DNA from: Diprion similis
Taxonomy: Eukaryota; Arthropoda; Insecta; Hymenoptera; Diprionidae
DNA: 64,000 bases
Reading direction: 5' to 3'
Assembly (NCBI RefSeq): GCF_021155765.1
Contig: NC_060114.1
Span: forward strand, 14,889,501-14,953,500
Shown: piece by piece, positions 28,901 to 41,600 of the stretch
Position numbering within the stretch: position 1 is the stretch's first letter
Layout of the letters: each line of letters begins with the position of its first letter
Position numbers and translations under genes: made by a program
The notes under the pieces: generated by a model
Told to the model about the DNA's origin: nothing
The model's input: the letters and a program-made list of their open reading frames with translations, nothing else
Databases searched by the model: none

Positions 28901-30763
28901 TGCAATAATTGGCGATGAACGGGTTTCAAGTCACTATATACGAGCGTGTGACACTTCGTGGCAACGTCAAAGAGAGCTAATCAAGAGATTCTCAGATTTT
29001 AATCAACTGAGCGTCAAGCGTGTTCATATTTTTCATGAACACTTGAACCGATTGTTTGCTTTTAACAGGGTCATTCATAACTCCCCGACACGAGTTACGT
29101 ATCTGTCTACAATACGCTTTATTTACATAATTAACAAATGCAATTTACATAATTTCCATTCCTTATTATTTTGACAGTTGTACCGCAGAGTGACCGCAGA
29201 CACGTATGTATGTACATACATACATACAAAATGTTGCACGTTGCACAGATTCTCCGCGGCTCCCCGCCCCTCATCACTTCCGCATGCCCTTCGATTACGC
29301 GGAAATGTGAGTTGAGATCGCAGGCAAAATTTGCAAAGTCTCCATCTTTTTCTACGCACTTAAGATAGAAAGGGACACGCGCAACGACACGCGTGTAGCG
29401 TGCAAATTGCCCTAGAAAATTGTCGAACACAACTTCGAAAAAAGTCATCGCTATTTAAATATGATCACGTTCCCCATGCATTAGGCGAAAATAGTATATT
29501 ATCTAGATTTTTTATTTTCGAAAAGTAGATAAGCTGAGGGGTTGCGTTTTTGGTTCAACGAATCATTAATATATTGCAGCTGTTAAGTATTCAAAAATAG
29601 GATCTAATTTTCACAAGTTTTGACGTATTCTAAAGTTGAAAACGATTCGAATTTGTAAAAAATAATTTAAAACACAGTGTACAGATTTCTGAAATACCGA
29701 CTGGCTCTTCGTCTGCAAGATGGCATCACATATTGCCTAGAGAATGATTCAAGGCTGCCAACGTGAGCGAAGAAAATCATAATCGAAAGATGCCATCGAA
29801 GTCAACTCTCTTGTATTTACATTCAATGGTGCCACGGAGCGCTCGGGTAGTATAAGCGGTATAAGCCGCCGAGTGAAGTTTGCACCATCTTCGATATCGT
29901 TATTCACGGGTCGAATTTTTTTTTACGGAGTTAAAAGTCATATTTACAAGGGATTAACATTAGTCATTTAAATTAACATCGGGTATTCGAGTGTGCAGAG
30001 AAGGCGCGAAGGAGGTAATTCGTCGGTGTGATATGCGTGCAAGTTTTCGACTAACGACGGATAGGTTAAAACAGGCCGTATACTAGAAATATTTTTTCGC
30101 TACTACTTCTTCTTAAGAAAAGTTTCGGGTTTTTAAACGATTGCACTGTGAGGTGGTAACAGTGCGATGCAGGGGGCAGTCGCTCGGTCAGTTTTGTACT
30201 TTTCTGTTGTGTAGCCACACGGCACCCACGGCACACATCACCACCGCTCGGAAGAATCGACAGAAGCTGGGGTCAGCTTCGTGCTCGAGATAGCAAGTCC
30301 AATGATCGTTCACTCGAGATAGCAGTTAATACTCGAGCGTGGGACAGTAGAAGATCCGCGAATATCCGTGCTTAACGGATTATACCAGAAAGAAAGGAGT
30401 CGGGAAGGGAGGGAGAGAGAGAGAGCGAGAGAGAAAAAGAAAGAAAGAAAGATAGATAGGGAGTGAGAGTGAGAGAAAGAAAAGGGAGAATTTTCTTGAA
30501 AAGAAAAAAGTCATATGTAACAATAATCAGTCTCGAAAGAAAGTGTCCGTCCTTTCATATCGCGAGTGTGTGAACGTCGTGAGTAAAATAGAATGAAGTG
30601 AAGTAAAGTAAAGTAAAGTAAATCAGCTAAGCCGGAGAGAGGAAATTTTAATGGCGATCGGTTTAACGTGTTGTGACTTTTTACCAAATTTCAACATCGG
30701 CTCAATTCGTCGGTGAGAATCGGAACCTGATGTGTCCCCACCCATGTTTGTGAATGAATAATC
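28901..30763. other. Divergent region and CDK14 5' UTR
   Basis: The region separates SLC35B3 (-) and the PFTAIRE kinase (+). From about 30000 it probably carries the long kinase 5' UTR, including a purine-rich GA repeat (30408-30490) and an AAGTA-type repeat (about 30593-30622). No other coding sequence recognised. Confidence 0.5.
30408..30490 (+). repeat. GA/GAAA-rich low-complexity repeat
   Basis: Long run of GAGA, AAAGAAAG and GATAGATAG units on the plus strand, within the presumed 5' UTR of the CDK14-type gene. It could be a GAGA-factor binding region in an insect promoter or UTR, but that is only a motif inference. Confidence 0.7.
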
Positions 30764-33700
30764 ATGTACTGTCAAGATAAGGGCTCAGTCGCCTCGAAAA
30801 GCAAAGAAGGTAAGTCTGAGGCACTTAGCGAACTTTGCCGACGAGCTTCCGACCGAGTTTCCTGCAATTTTCCCGGCTGCGATAGTTCGTCTGTTGTTTG
30901 TTTCTTTTTTTTTTTTTTGTCTTTTGTTTTTTCATCACGAAATATTCCGCTTCGCTCGTTATCTACCGTACCGCTAATCTGTTAAAATCAACGGTCAGTT
31001 GTTTTATTTTTTTTTTTCCGCCTTGCCCTTTGTCCGCCACCGACATCGGCAACGAGCGAAAGGCCGAGAGGGGGGAAAACAGAACTAGACGGTCGTTGTC
31101 AAGTGCCCCGTAAAATGCGGGGGTGGATGACTGGACTAGATGACTGGACTTGAAAAAAAGACAGCCAGCCAGCCAGTCAGCGCATTAATCAAATACCTTG
31201 AAACTCGCGCAAACCTAAAGAAAATTTGAAGGAAAACATTACACGACGCTCGATTGACCAGACGTCAAAAGGACGCCGTTGCTTCTCGCGTGTTTTTCTC
31301 ATACACGCACACCTAAAATATCAATTCAACAGACTTGATCGCGTTCTGTCATCTCGTAGTATCGAATGCCGATTGATTGTTAGAACAGCATATCGCTAAC
31401 GTGACAATTGATTTATTAAACTTTGCTTGGTATGATACAGGCTAATTTTCATAATTCATATTACCTATGATTTATCGTCGAGCACTAAATTGGGCTGGAC
31501 AATTCAGGTCTCTTAACGCTATCAAGATTGAAGGGGGGAGGGGGGGGGGCACTGGCATGCCGTTTGTGCAAGTGGTGATGACGTCACTGTGTATAGTGAA
31601 TGCTTGTGTGATGGTCAAGCGGTACGATGAGTGATGCATGTGACGTAGTTCTCTGTTATTTTTCGGTATGCGTGCTGTAATTTACACTCTATATTCTTAC
31701 GATATAGTTAATTAATTATTAATCATATCTAGGTTCCGTGACGATGCGCGAAAAGAAGGGAGGCGCCTTAAGCAGAGTCCAAAAGCTCAAGAAACGCCTT
31801 AGCCATAGTTTTGGCAGACTTTGTAAGTACCGTTTTATGACTCTTATCGATATGACTAATGTCACACTTCGTATGCAGACTCCCTAACCAGCGCCACTTC
31901 CTATTTTAAAATTAGTTCCAATGAATTTTATTGCTAAATTATTCCTTTTACAGATCGACGTGCGTCAAATATATAATAAAACATAGAAAGGTCTGATACA
32001 GGAATAAATACTGCCTCAGAAGTAGAATTATTTGATAGGTTGAACATTGTTTTGCCACCGTATCAGTTATATCATGATTAGTTTCCTGTGGATTGTTTTA
32101 ACAGTAAATAAAGCATAAACTGATAAGAAAAGAGGCAGGCACACGGTCTTACCATGCTTGGTAAATCTAATAATCGGCTATAGCAAATATTCGTAATCAG
32201 AGTAGGCGGAAGTGGCTAATGCAAGCATAAAGAACTAAATATGGATGTAAATAAATTATAACAATATTGTGGTCAGGAATTTTACTTAGTCATTATATTT
32301 TTCATCACTTTTCTACTTCCAGCAATATCTAAGGAAGAAGCGGATGATGTTGCCACAAGGGAACACCAGTTACCGTATAACGGGTATTCAGAAGAATTTC
32401 TCGATCGTTTAGAGCCAAATGGCAACATACCTACTGACAAAGATCGACGATATGGTTAGTAAAGTTTTGAAAATTTTCTAAATTTACATAAAAATCATCT
32501 ACAGAACAAAATTGACTTATAATGTTCAAGGAATTTTCATTTTCTTATATTACTTTGTTCGATCATTTGCTGTTTGAGGCATAAAAAATTATTTCTGTCG
32601 TACCTTCAGACACGCGAAGTTCGAGTAGAATACAGACCGGTGCTCATCACGATGTTTTTATCTCCAACAAACGTGTGGATAAGCGTACACACACGCACAG
32701 CTTGTATCTCATCACGTTCTCGATGTTATCAATCACTGGTATTCAGTCAAATGTTGGACGTCATTTTGCATTCAGCATACTTGTGAAACTTTTATCGTTA
32801 TTCCATTCAATTATAAAATAATACTATGGTCATTGTGAAATGAACTTGAAAGCTTCATGCTTGTGACGTTGTCAGCTGACACTTTGCTGCAAATAAATTC
32901 TCATAACATGTCTGGTAAAATTACCAAGTCACTCGATAACAGCGTGTGCATCTTTATATTGGTTGATATCAGACAAGATGGTAAAATTCTGTTACCACAA
33001 GTGTTTTAGCTATGTGCTAGATACATACATACGTGAATACATACACACATATCTTGGAGCTGATTTAGAGTTAAATAGAACTGTTAACTAACGTGATAAT
33101 TTTCGTTGAACATGCTTAATTAGAGTTTCAATTGCTTCATTTCTATATGGCAAAGAAATAACACGTTCGTATTAATACGCGCATGCTAAATACCAGCTTT
33201 TTAAAAATAATACCTATTTACCGCTGCTGCATGCAAATGATAAGAAGCGGGTCGTAAAGAAGAACTATACGACCTACAAATAGAAACATCTGCTTCGCAG
33301 AAGATACGACATATTATTTTCTTTTACTCAGTCGCCTTGTGTTAGATCGTTGATATACATATATATATTTACAATGTCAACTAGCCAAACAGAGCAAATA
33401 CAAAGAAAATAAAATATTTTGTCCCAACAAGTCTTTGTCTTATTTTCTCTAAGTTTTGTTAGTGATTTAAACCAAAAACTGTTGCTAATTAAAAATTATT
33501 TTCAATGTCGCAGAGTGGTCAGGTGTCGGTGAGCACGAGAGAGTGCATCGGCAGCTCTCTGTTTCTAGTGATTCTAAGCTCCTCGATGTAGATATAAGGG
33601 AAGAGGCAAGAGTGGTTCTACGGAATCGACGTCCTCCTCGTCCAAAATCTGAGGTTTTCCTAGGGCCAGACCCACCCCCGAGACGAGCAAAACGTTTCTC

Positions 33701-35689
33701 CGCGTTCGGGGTAAGTTGTATCACCTGTTGTGAATAACGTTGGTAAAACTGCGTATTCGAAATCTAAAATATTCTTTATGTTCACAGGGAGATTCGCCGT
33801 TTGGTAAATCAGATGCCTACATCAAACTAGAGCAGCTTGGAGAGGGTTCTTATGCTACAGTATTCAAAGGGTACAGTAATCTGACAAACCAGGTTGTCGC
33901 TCTTAAAGAAATTAGACTACAGGAAGAGGAAGGTGCACCTTTCACTGCCATTCGTGAGGCCAGCCTTTTAAAGGAGCTCAAACACAGCAATATAGTTACA
34001 CTCCATGATATTGTTCACACCCGTGAAACTCTTACTTTTGTATTCGAATTCGTTCACACCGACTTGTCACAGTACATGGAGAGGCACGGCAGCGGAGGAG
34101 GGGGCCTTGATCCTCGAAACGTTCGATTATTCCTATTTCAACTACTCAGAGGACTAGCTTACTGTCATCGCAGGTGAGTTCATTCATTCTCTGTTAGAGA
34201 AGAATTTTTATTTAACCTACGGATTTTACTTTTTCACATGGAAAATGAATTTCGAAATTTGCAAAGCAGATTGCTTTACATAGTAATTCAGGGTGTCGAT
34301 GGATTGTAAAAATCTTTAACGGGAGGAAGAATTCACGGAAAAAATAACAATATTTGTTTAGCAACAATATTCTAATATCTTATCCATTGCGTAGTCTCGA
34401 TTGATTTTATATAAATGTGATTTCTGTAAATGTAAAAACTTCATAGATCTGATAATGATGTATGTCGTTAAGTCAAGGACCCTGAACTTTATTTCCTGCT
34501 TTTATAAGTTTCTGTTGCGGTACAATAATATCAATATTGCCATATATGTCTACATGAGTATGGGTTAATTAATTTGTCGGAATAATTATATTTTCCTGTT
34601 AGAAAATCTGGAAATCCCAAGCGTAAATCCCAGTATGACATTACAGTCGACATCCTGTACATGAATACAACAAAGAAAACAAATGTGACTAATGTTTATA
34701 AAAACAAATTACAGGAGAGTACTGCACCGCGATGTGAAACCCCAAAACCTGTTAATAAGTGAAATAGGCGAATTGAAACTGGCGGACTTTGGTCTGGCTC
34801 GGGCAAAGTCAGTACCGTCGCATACCTATTCACATGAGGTAGTGACGCTGTGGTACAGGCCGCCAGATGTGCTGCTTGGTTCGACGGAGTACTCGACTTC
34901 GTTGGACATGTGGGGTGTTGGATGCATATTTGTAGAAATGTTGACGGGACTGCCGACTTTCCCAGGTGTCCGAGATACTTATGATCAGCTCGATAAGATA
35001 TTCAGAGTTCTTGGAACACCGACCGAAGATAGCTGGCCAGGCGTCACACATCTCCGTGGATACCAAGCCCACAAACTAGCATTTTATCCATTGCAAAAAT
35101 TGGGACTTTCCTTTCCCAGGCTGTACGATGTTCCTGAGGGCGATAATATGGCCTCTGCACTTTTACAGCTAAATCCTGATGATCGGATAGGCGCTGATGA
35201 CGCTCTTAGGCATCCTTATTTTGCGACACTTCCGCCAAAACTTTACGAGTTACCAGACGGTAAGTCGATCATTGTTTCCTGAGGTGGGGTTTCAGTTTGT
35301 CAATCGATAAAGGGGTAATTTTCAACCCTGAACTTAAAGTTCAAAATGAAATTTGAACATACGTTTATTTTATTTTCTGAACAATTCTCGCTCGCAAAAC
35401 ATTTGTCGTTACTCTAAATTTGCAAAATTAATCAATACTTTCAGTCCTTTGTAACAACAGAATATATATGTAAAATAGTACAAATTTGGGTCATATTTAA
35501 GTGGATAATTTTGCAATGAAAATGGTAGAATATTGGTGAAAGAACTTATTTTGATAAACTGAAACTGGAAAGTTTTCATTCATTTGTTTTGATGGAAAAA
35601 AACTTTTCTTTCTTACAGAAGTGTCCATATTTAGTGTCGAGGGCTGCCATTTATTCACGGAATCGCGGCACTCTGCTCTGAAGACTTGA
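30764..35689 (+). CDS. Cdk14: PFTAIRE cyclin-dependent kinase (CDK14/Eip63E type)
   Basis: Exons 30764-30809, 31733-31822, 32323-32454, 33514-33710, 33788-34173, 34715-35259 and 35619-35689 give 488 residues with consistent phases; an in-frame TGA nine bases before the ATG fixes the start. The kinase domain begins near residue 166 ([12 protein letters not shown]). It contains catalytic lysine near 195, the PFTAIRE cyclin-binding helix, the HRDVKPQN loop (Asp near 290), DFG (Asp near 308) and the long near-invariant stretch [20 protein letters not shown]. The N-terminus has [12 protein letters not shown], matching a conserved segment of CDK14. The human kinase pairs with cyclin Y at the membrane and phosphorylates LRP6 in Wnt signalling; the fly homolog is Eip63E. 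The first intron is about 0.9 kb. The last exon is small (23 codons) and supplies the SSIF-like C-terminal motif (here VSIFSV). Alternative 5' exons are likely, as in other animals. Confidence 0.94.
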
Positions 35690-35797
35690 GACTAGCGTAA
35701 TTGTTGAGTTGTAACAGAGAAAAATATACGAAGAAATTAGGAGAAGTAATGGCCGATCTACAAGTTCAGAAATACAGGCACAGGCGCGTTGCCCGCT

Positions 35798-35853
35798 CTC
35801 TCTATCTCTCTCTCTTTCTCTCTCTCTATCTATCTCTTTCTCTCTCTCTCTCC
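35798..35853. repeat. CT microsatellite
   Basis: Mostly CTCTCTCT with CTAT interruptions, after the CDK14 stop codon. Confidence 0.85.
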
Positions 35854-35980
35854 GCCTCTTTTAGGGCCACTCGACTTCCAACATACCACGAAACGATGAT
35901 GGTTTTTTTCTGAGGACAACTATTGTAATAAAATGATGATTGAATCGATGAAAAAAATCAGTCTGAAAAATACGTATATA

Positions 35981-35990
<10 letters not shown>

Positions 35991-36016
<26 letters not shown>
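35991..36016. repeat. Poly-A run next to TA repeat
   Basis: About 26 A residues directly after a short TATATATA tract. It lies about 60 bases after the likely CDK14 poly(A) signal. Confidence 0.9.
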
Positions 36017-36018
<2 letters not shown>

Positions 36019-36766
36019 CAACGATAAAGAATCCTAAGTTTCAACGTGAAGTAAAAGAGAAGGGAAACGAAATGATGAAATAGAAAATTACCTACTACCT
36101 ACGCTACTGAAGAAAATTTCTTTCTCGAGAAAAATATTTAAACAATGGAAAGAAAAACATTACTAAATTTATAGTGTCAAAAATGCACGCTGGATTTAGA
36201 AAGCAAAGCACGCACGACCCATCCTCGCACTTCGTCCAAATACTAGCTTTAGACTGACACCAATCAAAAGTAAAGCCTGTCATCCCACGTCCCATCAATT
36301 TGAACCATCCAAGGCCATGGGGATGGCGGCAGTTGACTAGCGAGAATATAATTAAATAAATGATTAAATAAATAAAATTAAACGAATAATTATAACGATA
36401 TTAGGAAGACCATAGAGGACGTATGACATATTGTAACGCTTCTTGGGGCAGATAAACCACCTTTGTTACTCTGATCAATTATTTCTATCCTAGGACCTGG
36501 GTAATAAGTAAGAGGTGATTGTAGTGGCCATGTGCCAATATTATTAAGTACTAACATACATGCATACACACATTCATACATACAAAGCCAAGGAAAGTGT
36601 TACACGTCTTCTAAATTTTATCTAAGTTACGATATCGACGGATTACTATCGATTAATACGGCGATACATAATACTATTATTACCTACTCCCTACCCTCCC
36701 TTAGTAGTTTATATTTATACCGATTTTCAGCACACTTTGATAAAAAAATATCAATGAGAGAAAGAC

Positions 36767-36807
36767 GATGATGGTGGTGATGATGATGATGATGGTGGTG
36801 ATGATGA
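36767..36807. repeat. GATGAT/GGTGAT trinucleotide repeat
   Basis: GATGATGGTGGTGATGATGATGA-type repeat, non-coding. It translates as poly-His or poly-Ile in open frames, which explains spurious short ORFs here. Confidence 0.85.
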
Positions 36808-37520
36808 AAATGCAAGAATAAAAAACGAATAACTTGCTGAATAAACAGAAAAATATTATTGAAAAAAACTGATTGAATATTGTTATGGTTACTATTGTCA
36901 TTGTTTGACAACAGAAAACGCGTAAGGTAGAATGTATATAGGACTCCAGGTTTATATTATTCATGACGCTGAAATAGCTGAGCTAAACTAATAAATGTGA
37001 CTTTGTAATAAATCGTAAGTCGTAAATCGTAACGCACGCATCAATCCTTAATCCTATATATAACAATCAAATACTGAGCTTTCGCACTCTCACGAACTGT
37101 TTTTTTTTTTTTTTCCCAATCATAAATCAGTCAATGGTCACGTACCTCATTATTATTACGGAACAACATTATTCTAGGTTGTGAGAGATCGAATAATATA
37201 GTTTCGCGCGATCACATCAAACTGTTTCCCTGCCTGAACCAATTTTAAATCACTCAGTTCAGATCCAGCAAGATTTTCTACAAACATGGAGTTTTTGCGT
37301 TCTTTTTCTCATTCAAGATGATAGCACATCTGTTTGTCGATATGAAGAAAAGAATATAATATAAAAAATAGAGTAGTTTGGGATGTGTGAAAAATTTCTT
37401 ATGAAAGACTAATTTCAAAACAAGACTGTATCGCGATGATATTGCTGGTTGTGTGTAGAAAAGAATAGTTCTGTGAAAAAAAAAAATTTTTGATGGTGCA
37501 AAATAGTACACGGCACGCGG

Positions 37521-37589
37521 GAGTGAAAAAGGCTATCCCAAACTGCGTCACGCAGTTGCATGCAGTTTGGAAATGCCTACTTTTCCTCC
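37521..37589. repeat. Small degenerate foldback
   Basis: Inverted arms CCCAAACTGC and GCAGTTTGG, with weaker similarity continuing outward (GTGAAAAAGGC against GCCTACTTTTCC). Upstream of Psa. Confidence 0.45.
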
Positions 37590-38148
37590 CTAGGTGCGCA
37601 ATATCATATATTTATAGGTACACAGTGGACTCTCCGTGTGTCGCCGTCCAAGGGGCGGTAGGGAAGGAAAATTCTCGCCAATGGCGATATACGAATCGCC
37701 CTTATTCCTTAGCCGTTGTAGCCTAGTGGAGTCCTGGTCACCGGGCGTCGAATCGCAGCGGGTGGGAGTGGGGGACGCTATTTTGTAGTCGTAAGAATCT
37801 GTGTAAGGATTTTCTCGCCGCTGCTGCGTTATACCGATCGGCGATGTATGGAGAGCTACCGTATTCGTGATCTCTGAAGTTGAAGTTAGTTTGAATGCTT
37901 GAAAGAAAACAAAACAACGGCGGGAAAGCCGGCGCCGCTTTCGCTCCACTTCTGCGAGTGGTCAGGGGCCTGATTCTGACTTATTTTTCATTCGTGAAAG
38001 CGGCGATAGCAACGCCGAGCCAATGAGAAGACACTTTAAAACGGAAAATCTTCCTTATGTAACGCGAGCATGTTTTACGCGTGTCTCCATACGTGTTTTC
38101 CGTACAAAAAGTACCCGTTTCTTCGACGGTCGAGTGAGTCTGCGAATA

Positions 38149-38228
38149 CGCATGCGCAGAGTACAGAAAAGATCACTTATAAGTCCTAGGAGTTGAAACT
38201 GGTCTTTTCAGTACTGCGCGCATGCGCT
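38149..38228. repeat. Small foldback carrying NRF1-like palindromes
   Basis: CGCATGCGCAGAGTACAGAA on the left and, inverted, CGCATGCGCGCAGTACTGAA on the right. Each end contains CGCATGCGC, the core of an NRF1-type (fly ewg) binding palindrome. It lies about 440 bases before the Psa start codon. Confidence 0.6.
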
Positions 38229-38667
38229 GTCGCCAACGAATCTGACATTACGCGTCCCTAACCTCAATTTCATAATTCGTGAAAAAACACGTAACATACT
38301 CTAGTTATGTAAAGAATCGTCTCGCGTATTTGCAATATTCGTCTTCGGCTCATCTACGACTCATATTGCACACCTGCGCCCGGCCCGAAAAGACCGAGTC
38401 TACTTTCTTATTACACAATATATTATTTCGCGAGTGAAAAATAAGTGAGAATCAGGACACAGGCGCCCCGGCGCCGTTTCGTTTCGGTTTTAGTGGTTCT
38501 CCGTTTCGGTCCGTTTTCAAATACTTAGCGGTCGTCGCGAGTCACCGCTATACGTAGTCTGGTAACGTTACGACGAGTCTGTGTTTGAGCGAATAGCGGG
38601 AGTGCGTTGGGTCGGCATACACTGATCGCCGGATCGTTCGTACGGTACTCGGACGACATTGGTGTAG

Positions 38668-41600
38668 ATGTTTTCGCGCAGATTCATTCAGCGTGGTTGG
38701 CGTCGCTTTCGGTTGTGTGGTAGTGGTGTTGTGAGTCTGCAAAAAGAGAAAGGCGGCGGCATAAGAAGGAGTAGCAGCAGCAGTTTAGTGCAGCTGGTGT
38801 CAGTGGAACGCGGCGTGTTAAACAACGGTAATATCGTCGCACTCTCCTCACTCGCCGTTAAAGTGTTTGGAAAATCCTACGCCGCCGCTAGCAGCACGTC
38901 GGCCAACTTTGTTCCTACGGCGCAAGATACGATAAACGACGATCCGAATCTTTCCAATATCATGCCTTCCGCCGAGAAGAAACCGTTCCGCCGTTTGCCC
39001 ACCGACGTACGCCCCTATCACTATGACATTACGCTAACGCCGGATCTGGGGAAATTCGTATTCAGTGGAAAGGAAAACGTGCACGTTGATGTGAGTCTTT
39101 CCGAATTAGAGTAAGCAATCTCACCTCTCCCTGACAAACCCGAACTCCCGGTTATCCTCCCTTATTCATATTTTAAACCATATGCTGCACGTGCTCACGT
39201 GTGCAAAGCCTTGGCGAATACACACATTCACGTTCATCGCGTGTCTGAAGTAGAATGTCGATTGTACATACTCTACTCACACTACCGCTATTCCTAGGTT
39301 AGAAAATCTAACCGTTATTCCTCTCCCGTTTCACCGGCACTTCATCCGTCTAATCTGATAATGTTCTTCTCACTTTTTCAATGCTTTAACAACACTTCTT
39401 CTTCCACAGCTGTGAATTGTTATTTCGCATTATCTATATTTCGATCTCACGAACAGGATTGGTTTACAAATTGTCTTTAAAAAATATCTTACAATGGAAC
39501 AGCCACTGTTTAATCAATCGAGTATTTGCAATATGTATGCACATTTTTTTTTTCTGGAATATAAGCGATTTTTTGCACCTAGAAACAACGTCGGGTCTTT
39601 TTTGATCAATTATATTTCATTGTAATATAATAAACTTGGTTATCTGTTAAATTTCTAGGCGTATGTATTCAGTGCATTCAGTTTTGCAAACTTTGCAGCT
39701 GTGGAATGAGTTTTATCAGTATCGTTAGTCATGCAGTGTGGTATACTTAGTACTCGAATGATAACAATGATAAAATTTATCCAATCGTATTTAGTTAGTC
39801 ACAGGGGAAAAAAACTTGACATGGTCAGAAAAAAATCTCTTGCTTTCAATTTTGCTGAATCACTTTTCTCTCTTGAAAATAAACCGAGTTTCTCTTTGCA
39901 TAAAGGAGTGGAGGGAGTAAGGATTATATTTCATTCTTTAAATAAATTCTTCCAAGGTAATCGTACAATTTTATGCAAAACACTCTCTGAAAATATTATC
40001 AGAGCGAATAATATTGTCACAGTATAAGGAATATTGAATTTTTAACTGTGCAATTATATCGTTAATGAATTGCTAAATCCACGAATACTGTGTGCTGATC
40101 AATAGTTTTATCTTTCAATGTTTCAATTCAGTTCCACATTTAATACTTTCATACGCTCATCGTATGTTAATTTTTATTTACAACCACTTGTGATTTATTT
40201 GACACTTTAACTCGACTAGGTAAGTGATCTGCTTTCATCTCTTTGATAATAATTTTCAATTACATGGAAAATCCCTCCAACATGATCACTGATTGAAATA
40301 AATGTGTACGTTCATTTAATTAGAATAGATAGTCTCTTACTGTTTTAATAATCTATTAGCGTTATTAATCGCACCATAAACAGGTAAAACAATCGATCGA
40401 TACTGTGGTCTTGAATTCCTTGGATATCGACATAAAAAGTGCCGTATTTTACGGTAACGATGGAACGACGATCCCTGCGAGTAATATCGAGCTGTCTGTG
40501 GAGGCGGAAACAGCCACCATCAAGTTTTCTAAAACATTACCGATCGGTGATAAGGTTGGATTCATCAGCTTCGTTTTCACCGGTGAATTAAATGACAAGA
40601 TGAAGGGATTCTACCGCAGTAAATACACCGGGTAAGTCTACGTTCTAGTTCATTACTTTGTTCACATCCAAATTTGAAAACATCTTCCAGATTATCAGGT
40701 GACGAAGTGAGTTGTGCGGTAACATTTCTTTGTCCTTGTTCAGCGCGCATGTTGTTTCCATGCTGGGATGAGCCGAGTTTGAAGGCTGAGTTTACTCTCA
40801 CTATTTGTGTGCCAGCCTCCTCAACTGCCCTGTTCAACATGGTATGCATTATTCCTTCGTAATCAATCGATTGTTGTATTTCAGATCCAAAGGCGAGGAT
40901 CAGTTCGCGGCTGTGACGCAATTCGAGGCCACAGATGCGAGGCGCTGCTTTCCCTGTTGGGACGAACCTGCCCTCAAGGCTACCTTCAACATTACGCTAG
41001 CCGTTCCTCAGGACCGTGTTGCTCTATCCAACATGGTAAGCAGCGCCTTGTGTTTGTCCTTCTTTTGCTTGTGCCCATAACGTCCTTAAGCGTTAATATA
41101 AAATCGATCACAGGCCTCACACATCCAATTCTCATTTCAGCCAGTTAAGTCCGAATCCGTTGAGGGAGAGTTCAAGGTGCTGAAGTTTGACAAAACGCCC
41201 ATTATGTCGACTTACCTTGTCGCAGTTGTCGTTGGCGAGTATGACTATGTGGAGGGAAAATCGAGCGACGGAGTTCTTGTGAGGGTATACACACCGAAGG
41301 GAAAAAAGGAACAAGGTGAATTTGCCTTGGAGGTTGCAACAAAAGTGCTACCCTACTACAACACCTACTTCGGCATTGCTTATCCATTGCCAAAAATGGA
41401 CCTGATAGCGATAGCCGATTTCTCGGCCGGAGCCATGGAAAATTGGGGCCTCGTTACATACAGGGAGACCTGTCTGCTCGTTGATCCCCAGAATACTTCA
41501 GCAGTTAGGAAACAGTGGATCGCTTTAGTCGTTGGTCACGAATTGGCTCATCAATGGTTCGGCAATCTTGTCACCATGGAATGGTGGACTCACTTATGGC

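Larger units (their letters stand above)
35690..38667. other. CDK14 3' UTR and Psa upstream region
   Basis: The left part is probably CDK14 3' UTR with AATAAA at 35927-35932. It carries a CT repeat (35798-35853), a poly-A run (35991-36016) and a GATGAT/GGTGAT repeat (36767-36807). The right part, from about 37500, is GC-richer and is the likely Psa promoter, with two small foldbacks. No coding gene recognised. Confidence 0.5.

Noticed and set aside
36684-36964. Minus-strand frames with polyhistidine runs
   Set aside because: They are translations of the GATGAT/GGTGAT microsatellite and have no flanking coding signal.
37715-37765. tRNA-like A-box (TAGCCTAGTGG) followed by a GTCGAATC-like B-box
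   Set aside because: The two boxes are too close for an anticodon arm and no acceptor stem pairs. At most a decayed SINE or tRNA fragment.
39091-39114. Extension of Psa exon 1 through VSLSELE to the next stop
   Set aside because: A strong donor (GTGAGT) at 39091 and the matching phase of exon 2 show that this is intron sequence.
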